Assembly: GCF_010550675.1 (NCBI RefSeq)
Contig: NZ_JAAGOA010000010.1
Span: forward strand, 1 to 64,000
Direction of reading: 5' to 3'
From: Phytoactinopolyspora halotolerans
Lineage (GTDB): Bacteria; Actinomycetota; Actinomycetes; Jiangellales; Jiangellaceae
Length of the DNA stretch: 64,000 bases
Below the pieces are notes generated by a model that ran no database searches, was not told where the DNA came from, and saw only the letters and a program-made list of their open reading frames with translations. This document shows, one piece after another, positions 1 to 7,285 of this stretch. The first letter of the stretch is position 1. Each line of letters starts with the position of its first letter. A program made the translations under genes and the position numbers.

Positions 1-346
1 CCTCAACAGCCTCATCCTTACCCGACGACCGAGACGCCCCCGACTGCCGCGCACGCACCCGCTTGTAATGGTTGTACACCGCAACCGACAACGCCTTCTT
101 CGCCACCTCCTGACCGATGACGTACTGCTCCAAGAACTCGTAGATCTCACGCGGCTTCGGCAGCTCCGACAACCCACCCGTCTCCGGGTTCTCGCTGAGC
201 TCTTCCTCGATGATCTCGTTGCAGAGGTCGATGCACTCGTCACAGATGTACACGCCAGGCCCTGCGATGAGCTTCTTGACCTGCTTCTGGCTCTTGCCAC
301 AGAAAGAGCACTTGAGCAGATGGTCGGCGTCGCCGATACGTGCCAC
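1..346 (-). CDS. clpX: ClpX, ATPase subunit of the Clp protease (N-terminal part only)
   Basis: AAA+ unfoldase that feeds substrates to ClpP. Only the first 115 codons are in the window; the gene continues beyond base 1. The visible part carries the ClpX zinc-binding domain: CSFCGKS near residues 13-19 and CDECIDLC near 39-46, giving the four-cysteine ligand set. The conserved YVIGQE segment that opens the AAA+ domain follows. The start is GTG at 346-344, preceded by GAAGGA about 8 nt upstream. It lies downstream of clpP2 on the same strand, the usual actinobacterial order, separated by a 130-nt gap with a hairpin. The Walker motifs lie outside the window. Confidence 0.96.
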   Translation of the reverse strand, partial: MARIGDADHLLKCSFCGKSQKQVKKLIAGPGVYICDECIDLCNEIIEEELSENPETGGLSELPKPREIYEFLEQYVIGQEVAKKALSVAVYNHYKRVRARQSGASRSSGKDEAVE

Positions 347-431
347 GCGGAGTGTCCTTCCGTCGTCTCAGGTGCTGACATGCCTGTCGAACCGCGGACG
401 TCGCGCCGCGTCCTTCGACGGTACATCCTTT

Positions 432-464
432 CCCGGCTGCGTGGCACTCAACCCCGCAGCCGGG
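432..464 (-). terminator. Hairpin between clpP2 and clpX
   Basis: A perfect 10-bp inverted repeat, CCCGGCTGCG / CGCAGCCGGG, with a 13-nt loop, just past the clpP2 stop codon. No U-run follows on the minus strand, so it may be an attenuator or an mRNA 3'-end stabiliser that lowers clpX relative to clpP rather than a full terminator. Confidence 0.5.
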
Positions 465-477
465 CGCGTCGCTGGAC

Positions 478-1086
478 CTACCCGACCAGGCTCGCCTTAC
501 GCGAGGAGGTGAAGTTGTCCACCAGTCCGTAGTCGATGGCTTCCTGGGTGGTGAGGATCTTGTCCCGCTCGGTGTCCGCGCGGATCTGCTCGGGTGTCTT
601 GTTGGTGTGCTTGGCGATCAGCTCCTCCATGAGCCGCCGCATGCGCTCGATCTCGTTGGCCTGAATCTCGATGTCACTCGCCTGGCCGAACATGCCCTCG
701 GCGAGCGCAGGCTGGTGGATCATGACCCGTGCGTTCGGCACGGCGAGCCGCTTGCCCGGCGCACCGGCCGCTAGCAGGACGGCAGCCGCGGACGCCGCCT
801 GGCCCATGCAGACGGTCCGGATGTCCGGCTTGATGAACTGCATGGTGTCGTAGATGGTGGTCATCGCCGTGAATGAGCCGCCCGGCGAGTTGATGTAGAT
901 CTCGATGTCACGGTCCGGATCCATCGACTCCAGGCAGATCAGCTGCGCCATGACGGCGTTCGCCACGTCGTCGGAGATCGGCGTGCCGAGGAAGATGATC
1001 CGCTCCTCGAACAGCTTCGCGTACGGGTCGATGCGCCGGAAACCGTAGGAGGTGCGCTCCTCCCACTGCGGGATGTAGTAGTTCAT
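478..1086 (-). CDS. clpP2: ATP-dependent Clp protease proteolytic subunit 2
   Basis: Serine peptidase that forms one heptameric ring of the Clp chamber. The 202 residues have full family length, with the triad Ser99 (in GQAASAA), His124 (in MIHQPA) and Asp175. The oxyanion region SPGGS sits near residues 67-71. The start is ATG at 1086 and the gene lies 39 nt downstream of clpP1, so the two are almost certainly co-transcribed. In actinobacteria ClpP1 and ClpP2 form a mixed tetradecamer, which the pairing here fits. Nothing is unusual. A third, degenerate ClpP homologue is present at 25892-26551. Confidence 0.95.
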   Translation of the reverse strand: MNYYIPQWEERTSYGFRRIDPYAKLFEERIIFLGTPISDDVANAVMAQLICLESMDPDRDIEIYINSPGGSFTAMTTIYDTMQFIKPDIRTVCMGQAASAAAVLLAAGAPGKRLAVPNARVMIHQPALAEGMFGQASDIEIQANEIERMRRLMEELIAKHTNKTPEQIRADTERDKILTTQEAIDYGLVDNFTSSRKASLVG

Positions 1087-1125
1087 CGCGTCGTCTCTCT
1101 TGTCTCGGTGTGACGTGGAAGCTGG

Positions 1126-1758
1126 TCAGGCCTCGTTGCTGGGCAGCTGGGAGGCGCTGGTGATGACCTGGTCCACGAAGCCGTACTCGCGCGCCTCGTC
1201 GGCGGTGAAGTAGCGGTCGCGGTCGCTGTCGCGCTCGATCTCCTCGACGTCACGCCCTGTGTGCTGGGCGATCAGGGCAGCCATCTCGCGCTTGGTCCGA
1301 ACCAGCGACTCGGCATGGATGCGGATGTCGCTGGCCGTGCCGCCCACACCACCGGACGGCTGGTGCATCAGGATCTTGGCGTGCTGCAGCGCGTAACGCT
1401 TGCCCGGCGCCCCGGCGCAGAGCAGGAACTGGCCCATGGAGGCGGCGAAGCCCATCGCCACGGTCACGACGTCGGGCTTGATGTACTGCATCGTGTCGTA
1501 GATCGCCATACCGGCGAAGACCGACCCACCAGGCGAGTTGATGTAAAGATGGATGTCCCGGTTCGGATCCTCAGCCGCCAGCAAGAGCAGCTGAGCGCAG
1601 ATCGCGTTCGCGTTCTGGTCGCGCACCTCGGCACCGAGGAAGATGATGCGCTCGCGCAACAGGCGGTTGTAGATGTGGTCGTCCAGACCCATGCCCGAAG
1701 AGGGCGTCTGGGCCTGCGGGAAAGAGACGGAATCTGGCGTCTCCAGACGTGGGTTCAC
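1126..1758 (-). CDS. clpP1: ATP-dependent Clp protease proteolytic subunit 1
   Basis: First gene of the clpP1-clpP2 pair. It has 210 residues from the GTG at 1758, which has GAGGAG about 7 nt upstream. The triad is intact: Ser107 (GFAASMG), His132 (LMHQPSG) and Asp181. The first ~22 residues are Ser/Thr/Pro-rich and fit the processed propeptide typical of actinobacterial ClpP1; a shorter start at Met23 is possible. It is probably controlled by ClgR through the boxes at 1933-1981. Confidence 0.95.
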   Translation of the reverse strand: MNPRLETPDSVSFPQAQTPSSGMGLDDHIYNRLLRERIIFLGAEVRDQNANAICAQLLLLAAEDPNRDIHLYINSPGGSVFAGMAIYDTMQYIKPDVVTVAMGFAASMGQFLLCAGAPGKRYALQHAKILMHQPSGGVGGTASDIRIHAESLVRTKREMAALIAQHTGRDVEEIERDSDRDRYFTADEAREYGFVDQVITSASQLPSNEA

Positions 1759-1932
1759 CGTACGCTCCTCAGGCTCTTGCCGATCATGGTCACGGTTGTC
1801 AGTGACACTGGTGTCCTATCTGTACTGCCCGGCGCCGCTCCACACCGATCCGGTACCGGGCCTAGTGGGATTCAACGCCGCAGCACTGACACTAACCAAC
1901 TGAACCACCCGCACCTTCCATGCCCCGGCCCC

Positions 1933-1981
1933 TGTTCGCTCATGGCGTGCGCGGCCCTGCTGACGTTCGCTCACAGCGTTC
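1933..1981 (-). promoter_or_regulatory. Two ClgR-like boxes upstream of clpP1
   Basis: Two sites match the core CGC-Y-N-A-N-R-GCG of the published actinobacterial ClgR motif: TTCGCTCATGGCG within 1933-1950 and TTCGCTCACAGCG within 1964-1981. They are 31 nt apart, close to three helical turns, and 175-225 nt upstream of clpP1. ClgR is the known activator of clpP1P2 in Streptomyces, Corynebacterium and Mycobacterium. The match was made by eye and no binding has been shown here. Confidence 0.5.
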
Positions 1982-1990
1982 ACAAAACGG

Positions 1991-2027
1991 CTGACGCCGG
2001 CACCGAGATACTCGGCACCGGCGTCAG
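1991..2027 (-). terminator. Terminator downstream of tig
   Basis: Hairpin with arms CTGACGCCGG and CCGGCGTCAG (10 bp), a 2x2 internal mismatch and five more pairs closing on ATA. On the minus strand it is followed by CCGTTTTG. It lies 31 nt past the tig stop codon, as expected for a Rho-independent terminator. Confidence 0.7.
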
Positions 2028-2057
2028 CGTGCAAAGTGTCAGAGTCCAGCTGGAGAC

Positions 2058-3524
2058 TTAGGCCTCAGGCTTGGACGCGTTCTCGTCGTCCGAGGCCGAG
2101 CCGCCCGGTTCGGCGTCCGCGGACTCGGCGCCCGCGGGCTCGGCATCCTCCGACTGAGCCTCGTCAGAGTCGGCCTCGGTCTCGTCGATCTCGGCGAACT
2201 CGACTCCACCGGCCGTCGCCGCCTCGACACCACCTTCCGCCTCGCTCTCGTCCACCAGGCTGCCGTCCTCGAGCAGCCGGTCGAGGTCGACCGTCTCACC
2301 CGAGGCGTCAACGACCGTCGCCTTCTCGACGACCATGGCCAGCGCCTTGCCGCGGCGCACGTCAGCGGCGGCAGCAGGAAGCTCGCCGTTCTCCACCAGC
2401 CGCTGCGCCAGCTGATTCGGGTCCATCCGGCGCTGCATCGCCTGCTGAACCACGTAGGCGGACAGTTCCTCCTGGCTGGCCTCGAGCTCCTCGGCCTTGA
2501 CGAGTTCGTCCAGGACGAACTGCTGGACCAGGCTGTCGCGGAACTGCTTCTCGAACTCCTGCCGATGATCGTCGTCGCCGTGGCCGTCGCTGAAGTGCTG
2601 CTCCACCTGGGCCTGGACGATCTCCTCCGGGATCGGAACGTCGCCGGCCTTCTCGATCAGCGCCTCCAGAACCTTGTTCCGGGCCTGCGTCGCCTGCTCG
2701 ATGCGCGCCTCCCGCAGGGCCTGCTCACGCAGATCCTCGGTCAGCTCCTCGAGCGTGTCGAACTCACTGGCCAGCTGCGCGAACTCGTCGTCCAGCTCCG
2801 GGAGCTGCTGCTCCTTCACACCGGTGACGGTCACCTCGCAGTCGACTTCCTCACCCTCGTGGGTTCCGACCAACGTGGTCCGGAAGGTGGCGGACTCGCC
2901 CGCGGACAGGCCGGTCACCGCCTCGTCCAGACCCTCGATCATGCCGCCGCTGCCGATCTGATACGACACGCCGGTTGCCTGGCCACCCTCGATCGGCTCA
3001 CCGTCTGCGGTCGCGTTGAGATCGATCTGGACGAAGTCGCCCTCGGCCGCCGGCCGCTCGACACCCGCCAGGGTGCCGAAACGCGCCCGAAGGTCGTCGA
3101 GACGCTTGTTGACGTCCTCATCGGTCACCTCGAGGTCATCGACCTGGACCTCCAGGCCCTCCCACTCCGGCAGCTCGATCTTCGGCCGGACGGCGACCTC
3201 GGCGGTGAACTTCAGCTCCTCGCCGTCGTTGAGCTCGGAGACGTCCAGCTCCGGTTGCCCGAGCGGCTGGAGGTCGTTCTCCCGGATGGCATCGCCGTAA
3301 AGCTTCGGGATGGCGTCGTTGATAGCCTCTTCCAGCACGACGGGGCGCCCGACGAACTGGTCGATGGCGAGCGGCGGCACCTTGCCCTTGCGGAAGCCGG
3401 GGATGTTGACCTGGCCGCTGATGCGCTTGTACGCAGATTTGATGTTCGGCTCGAGTTCGGTGAACGGAACCTCGACTGCGAGCCGGACCCGCGTCGGGTT
3501 GAGGGTCTCGACGACGCTCTTCAC
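2058..3524 (-). CDS. tig: Trigger factor, ribosome-associated chaperone and prolyl isomerase
   Basis: Binds nascent chains at the ribosome exit tunnel. The 488 residues hold three parts in order. The N-terminal ribosome-binding domain carries the signature GFRKGKVP near residue 44. The FKBP-type isomerase domain follows at about 150-245. The helical C-terminal chaperone domain extends to about 430. The last ~50 residues form a long acidic Glu/Asp/Ala/Ser tail, common in actinobacterial trigger factors and probably disordered. The start is ATG at 3524. The gene is followed by its own terminator before the clpP1 promoter region, so it is probably a separate transcript. Confidence 0.96.
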   Translation of the reverse strand: MKSVVETLNPTRVRLAVEVPFTELEPNIKSAYKRISGQVNIPGFRKGKVPPLAIDQFVGRPVVLEEAINDAIPKLYGDAIRENDLQPLGQPELDVSELNDGEELKFTAEVAVRPKIELPEWEGLEVQVDDLEVTDEDVNKRLDDLRARFGTLAGVERPAAEGDFVQIDLNATADGEPIEGGQATGVSYQIGSGGMIEGLDEAVTGLSAGESATFRTTLVGTHEGEEVDCEVTVTGVKEQQLPELDDEFAQLASEFDTLEELTEDLREQALREARIEQATQARNKVLEALIEKAGDVPIPEEIVQAQVEQHFSDGHGDDDHRQEFEKQFRDSLVQQFVLDELVKAEELEASQEELSAYVVQQAMQRRMDPNQLAQRLVENGELPAAAADVRRGKALAMVVEKATVVDASGETVDLDRLLEDGSLVDESEAEGGVEAATAGGVEFAEIDETEADSDEAQSEDAEPAGAESADAEPGGSASDDENASKPEA

Positions 3525-3627
3525 GCTGACGTGTCTCCTGTAGTGGGTGGCCTTGTGTTTGCTACGTGGCTTATGTCACAGGTCAGTGGTGGACCCATGT
3601 GTCAGGCCCACCACCGTACCCGCTGGC

Positions 3628-3703
3628 TGGTCGGGGCGACAGGACTCGAACCTGCGATCTCCTGCTCCCAAAGCAGGCGCGCTAGCCACTACGCTACGCC
3701 CCG
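3628..3703 (-). tRNA. tRNA-Pro(TGG)
   Basis: Read on the minus strand, the acceptor arms CGGGGCG / CGCCCCG pair perfectly. The anticodon loop CTTTGGGAG gives anticodon TGG, and the T-arm is GCAGGTTCGAGTCCTG. The discriminator A and CCA tail are encoded (3631-3628). The arms were folded by eye. Confidence 0.95.
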
Positions 3704-3769
3704 CGTGCCTCACCAAGTCTACGGTAGGACGCGCTATAGTCTTAACCGGCGGGTGCTCGCAGCCGCCGC

Positions 3770-3843
3770 GCGGGTGTAGCTCAATGGTAGAGCCCCAGCC
3801 TTCCAAGCTGGTTGTGCCGGTTCAATCCCGGTCACCCGCTCCA
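3770..3843 (+). tRNA. tRNA-Gly(TCC), integration target of the mobile element
   Basis: The acceptor arms GCGGGTG and CACCCGC pair, the anticodon stem is CCAGC/GCTGG, the anticodon is TCC, the T-loop is TTCAATC, and CCA is encoded. The gene is whole at the left end of the element. Its 3' half is repeated at 18574-18618, so integration rebuilt the tRNA from element sequence. The one difference between the copies is the T-loop base (TTCAATC here, TTCGATC at the right). Confidence 0.95.
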
Positions 3844-3844
3844 C
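3800..3844. repeat. attL, left attachment repeat
   Basis: The 45 nt from the tRNA-Gly anticodon loop to just past its CCA end recur at 18574-18618 with one mismatch. The orientation is the same. The integrase gene begins 15 nt beyond, as is usual for tRNA-targeting tyrosine recombinases. Confidence 0.9.
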
Positions 3845-3858
3845 AGCGAAACAGCAGG

Positions 3859-5121
3859 TCAGAATAGGTCTGGCCCTGATCTTGGCTTCGACCTTCTTTG
3901 TGGTGTTTGCGAGGTTCGTGCGATCCACGTGCGATTAGCTCGTCGGGCTTTCTGGCCCGTGCTGCTGGCTTTGGCCTCGTCGGGGCCGGTTGCCGGACCG
4001 CTCGTGGCGGTGTGCTGCTCGCCGATGGCGGCGCTCAGTCTCCGGGCGATCTCCCGGTCGCGTTCGTTGGTGGCGTGCTGGTAGATCAACGCGGCGCGCA
4101 TGCTGGCGTGCCCCATCCGGTTCATCAACTCGCGCGTGGTGGCACCGGAGAGTGCGGCGAGGTGGTTGCCAGTGTGCCGGAGGTCATGAAACCGGAAGCC
4201 GTCGGGCAGGCCTGCCTTCCGGACGGCCGCCGCCCAGTTCGCGCTGCGGTGCCAGTTCCCGCGCCGCAGCGTCGCGCCCTTCTCCCCTGTGAACAGCAAC
4301 GCTTCCGACGACGACGCGACGTATGTGACCAGATGGCGCTCGAATTCGGGAACCAGGATCGGCGGCAGCGCGACAGTGCGGAATCCCGCTGCGGACTTCG
4401 TCGGGCCCGGGACGAGCTGGCCAGAGTCAAGCTGAGCGAGCTTTCGCGGCACCCGGATGCTCGGCGCTGAAAGGTCGACGTCGCTGCGGCGCAGCGCTAT
4501 AAGTTCACCCCACCGGAGCCCAGTGAACGCGGCCGCGAGGATGAGCAGTCTGAACCGCTCGGGCATGTTGTCCGCCAGCGCGTACACCTGAGGTATCGAC
4601 GCAACGGGCCGTTCCGGTGAGTATTCCTTGTCCGCACTCTTGATCCGGCACGGGTTGCGCTTGATCCGACCGTCGTCCACCGCCGTGTTCATGATCGCCC
4701 GCAGCAGCCGATACGACTTGGCGACCCGGATCTCGCTCCGTCCCGCATCCCGCAACTCGGCGCGCCAGGACCGCACCACCTCCGTCGAGATCTCCGTCAG
4801 CGCTCGCTGCCCAAGGAACGGCTCAAGGTGCAGCCGGAACAGGGACCGGTAAATCTCCCTCGTTCGCTCGCTGACCTCGCGCTCCGCGATCCACCGAGAC
4901 GCATACTCGCTGAACTTCACCTGCCCGAGAAGCGGGTCTATCCACTCGCCGCGAAGAATCTCCGACTCCCGCAACGTGAGCCAGTCGCTGGCCTCGCCCT
5001 CCCGCTCGAACGTGTCCGGAGCATAGCGACGCTGCCCGTCGTCGCCGAGGTAACTGGCCTGGAACCGACCCGACGGAAGCTTGCGCACCCAGCCGAACCG
5101 GCGACGGCCCTGTCGGGCCAT
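3859..5121 (-). CDS. int: Tyrosine recombinase, element integrase
   Basis: Catalyses site-specific recombination between attP and the tRNA-Gly attB. The 420 residues show an N-terminal AP2-like arm-binding segment, a SAM-like core-binding domain (~residues 70-155) and a catalytic domain. Catalytic residues are Arg203 (GLRWGEL), Lys242 (PTKS), His312/Arg315 (HDLRH), His338 (GHAS) and nucleophile Tyr347 (IYQHAT). The ATG at 5121 overlaps the TGA of the excisionase gene (TGATG), which indicates coupling. A GTG one codon earlier is an alternative start. The C-terminus ends 15 nt from attL. Confidence 0.95.
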   Translation of the reverse strand: MARQGRRRFGWVRKLPSGRFQASYLGDDGQRRYAPDTFEREGEASDWLTLRESEILRGEWIDPLLGQVKFSEYASRWIAEREVSERTREIYRSLFRLHLEPFLGQRALTEISTEVVRSWRAELRDAGRSEIRVAKSYRLLRAIMNTAVDDGRIKRNPCRIKSADKEYSPERPVASIPQVYALADNMPERFRLLILAAAFTGLRWGELIALRRSDVDLSAPSIRVPRKLAQLDSGQLVPGPTKSAAGFRTVALPPILVPEFERHLVTYVASSSEALLFTGEKGATLRRGNWHRSANWAAAVRKAGLPDGFRFHDLRHTGNHLAALSGATTRELMNRMGHASMRAALIYQHATNERDREIARRLSAAIGEQHTATSGPATGPDEAKASSTGQKARRANRTWIARTSQTPQRRSKPRSGPDLF

Positions 5122-5324
5122 CACGCCACGACCCCTCGCCGCGTCACGCGAGGTTCGACGGTGCCTTTCTCGACGAACTCGGCGACCGCGCTCTCCGGGA
5201 TACGAACGTGGCGACCCACGTGGACGAACCGGATACGGCGTCCGGCGATCAACCTGCGCGGAAACCTCTCAGTTGTGCCGAGCAACTCAGCGACTTCAGC
5301 CACGGACAGCAAGCGCTCCACCAT
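5121..5324 (-). CDS. xis: Excisionase / small MerR-type HTH DNA-binding protein
   Basis: 67 residues with the layout of the excisionase/AlpA helix-turn-helix family: LSVAEVAELLGTT helix pair, then the wing GRRIRFVHVGRHVRIPESAV. Such proteins bend DNA at the attachment site and direct the integrase toward excision. The ATG at 5324 has GGGGAAGGAA 6-7 nt upstream; longer in-frame starts lack this. The coupled overlap with int supports the role. Confidence 0.85.
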   Translation of the reverse strand: MVERLLSVAEVAELLGTTERFPRRLIAGRRIRFVHVGRHVRIPESAVAEFVEKGTVEPRVTRRGVVA

Positions 5325-5352
5325 CGACGGTTCCTTCCCCCGGCGCCCAGAA

Positions 5353-5372
5353 CTCCCTACGCCTATAGGGAG
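5353..5372 (-). promoter_or_regulatory. Inverted repeat upstream of xis
   Basis: Perfect 7-bp arms CTCCCTA / TAGGGAG separated by 6 nt, 29-48 nt upstream of the xis start. The position suits an operator for the xis-int promoter. The binding protein is unknown; the GntR protein at 14096 is one candidate. Confidence 0.4.
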
Positions 5373-5493
5373 CCCCAAACCCGCGCACATCACCCCGGTC
5401 CAACCGATGCGCCTGGGTTTTCAGATCTCCCGACACCTCTTGGGTGCCGCCGCCGCGCGCACACGGCTGCGTCTCCGATGTGTCTTCGGCAAA

Positions 5494-5526
5494 GCGATAG
5501 CTTCCGCCAGCGGCGGGAGCTATCGC
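5494..5526. other. Strong hairpin in the xis upstream gap
   Basis: A 15-bp stem with a single G-U wobble and a 3-nt AGC loop, built on GCGATAGCT and AGCTATCGC. It sits in the gene-free stretch 5373-5798 between divergent xis and the gene at 5799. It could terminate transcription in either direction or be a recombination or replication site of the element. Nothing else was seen in this gap. Confidence 0.5.
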
Positions 5527-5798
5527 GTGTTGATTTGCGGCCAGCCGTTGACCGCCTTCGACGCCCCCGATGGGGCGAACCGTCCTCGACATTCCAGGGC
5601 GAACGCAGCAGGTGAGCGAGTTCACCCTCCAGGTGCTGTCCGCGACGTCGTAGATGGTGAGGAGCAGCACACGTCCCACGACACCGGCGGGTCCGTCACG
5701 AGCAGACAAGAATAGGCGGGCGTTCACCGCGGTCGGGGCCGAGGGATAAGCGTTGGCATCGCACGTCGCTGTCGTAGGTGCAAGGTAGTGTGCAGCCC

Positions 5799-6653
5799 AT
5801 GGCGCACAGCATGCTGGGTAGTCTGATGAGACAGGCAGCGCAACGAATGCGGCTCGACTTCGAAGCGAGCGCAAATGCCGTAGGCCACAACGCATCAAAG
5901 GGGACCGTGCGAGAAGGCATCTTAAACGGCTATTTGAAGAAATACATGCCGCGGAATGTGCTCCCAGTCGGCAGCGGGGAGGTCATTGATGTGGACGGTG
6001 GGCGTTCACGGCAATGCGACCTCCTTGTCGTCGATCCCTCGCACCCTCCTCTCTATGTGGGGGAAAGCGATGAGCACAGCATCGTTCCGGCCGAGTGCGT
6101 GTATATGGTAATCGAGGTAAAGTCGAACCTTACGGTATCGGAACTGAACCAAGCGTGCGAGAATATTCTCAGCGTGAAACAACGACCGAAGCGGGCATTC
6201 GTGAGACAGCCTATTGGCCAGGTCATCAAACGCTACGGTCGAAGCTACGACTACTTTCCGACCGTGGGTGTTATTTTCGGATACGATGGCGCCTCGCTCC
6301 ACGCCTTGGGCGACGCATTAGCAGAGTGGTCGCTCAATCATCCTTCCGAACATTTGCCGGACAGCGTATGGATATTGGGCAAGGGATGGTTCAACTGGAC
6401 GGGATCGACGGGGCATCCGACCCCCTATCCCGAGCCTGGATCTTCACTGCTTTCATTAAAGCCGTGGAAAGATCAAGATATCTTACTTCCGATGACCCTC
6501 CACCTCCATACGCACCTCGTCAGCGCATTTATGGAACCGCTCGACCTCGTCCCATACGCGGATCGTGATTCTCTAGGCGTATCCAGTAGGAGATGGTTCT
6601 TCCACGATGGCAATTCGGCGGCCGGCACCGTGTCGACGCTCGACTTCGATTGA
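5799..6653 (+). CDS. DUF6602-like protein with PD-(D/E)XK nuclease-type core
   Basis: 284 residues. The segment VGSGEVID (57-64), then QCDLLVVD (Asp74) and YMVIEVKSN (Glu106, Lys108), gives the E...D...ExK order of the PD-(D/E)XK nuclease superfamily as seen in DUF6602-type proteins. Activity is inferred from these residues only. A second half (~150-284) has no recognised motif. The ATG at 5799 was chosen because the domain starts shortly after; no strong ribosome site is visible, and Met5 is an alternative. GC content is lower than in neighbours, which suggests separate acquisition. The likely context is anti-phage or anti-plasmid cargo. It could also be a non-catalytic member. Confidence 0.7.
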   Translation: MAHSMLGSLMRQAAQRMRLDFEASANAVGHNASKGTVREGILNGYLKKYMPRNVLPVGSGEVIDVDGGRSRQCDLLVVDPSHPPLYVGESDEHSIVPAECVYMVIEVKSNLTVSELNQACENILSVKQRPKRAFVRQPIGQVIKRYGRSYDYFPTVGVIFGYDGASLHALGDALAEWSLNHPSEHLPDSVWILGKGWFNWTGSTGHPTPYPEPGSSLLSLKPWKDQDILLPMTLHLHTHLVSAFMEPLDLVPYADRDSLGVSSRRWFFHDGNSAAGTVSTLDFD

Positions 6654-7285
6654 TTGAAAGGTTCACGAGCGATTGGAAGATCAATCGCCTGGTCACGGAG
6701 GAACACTGGGGGCCAACTGCACATGCGGAGCGGATACCCGATCTGTTGCGATCGACTCAGCCATCGGCTCGTGAGCCCGGGGCGGCGTAAGCCGCGTCCA
6801 CGCCTACACCATCCGAGGCTTGCGTGAAGGTCTCCGTGTTCGGCCACGTACTGTTGTGAGGCACACCAAGCCCGCCGTCGAATTCGTTGGGCCAGACACG
6901 TTGGCAAACGAGAGGCCTGAGCCGCTACCGACACGCGTCAGCGGCGGACGGACAACTCACCGGATTTCCCCCTGAATCTCTGGAGAGGCGTGGTGGGGAT
7001 GCGCACCCTTGACACCGTGGTACCGAGCCGCCCGCAACCGCATCAAGGCACGCCCAAGCAGATCGGCATCGGCTACGGGGAGAGCGGGTGGGCCCGCGCG
7101 GCGAGCGCGGTCTGATCTGTAGGTCCTGGGCCATGCGACGTCCGAGACGTGGCCGATGGTCTGAAGACTACTGAACCGGCGGCGGCGCGGCCGCTTAGCC
7201 GCCGCTTTGGAACTGCGGCTCACCCGGCCAAGTGTCCGGTCTCAGGTGCAGAATGGCGGTCTGTGCTTCCGAGACGGAGGTTGGG
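6654..7285. other. Gene-free stretch before the OLD gene
   Basis: About 630 nt with no convincing coding region on either strand; the open frames lack ribosome sites and family features. It contains one terminator-like hairpin near its right end (7179-7205). Confidence 0.5.
7179..7205 (+). terminator. GC hairpin followed by TTT
   Basis: 8-bp arms GCGGCGGC / GCCGCCGC with an 11-nt loop followed by TTTGG, 80 nt before the OLD gene. It may insulate that gene from upstream transcription. Confidence 0.4.

Noticed and set aside
1261-2061. Long plus-strand open frame opposite clpP1
   Set aside because: It is the antisense shadow of clpP1 plus the promoter gap, without ribosome site or family features, as are many long frames in this GC-rich DNA.
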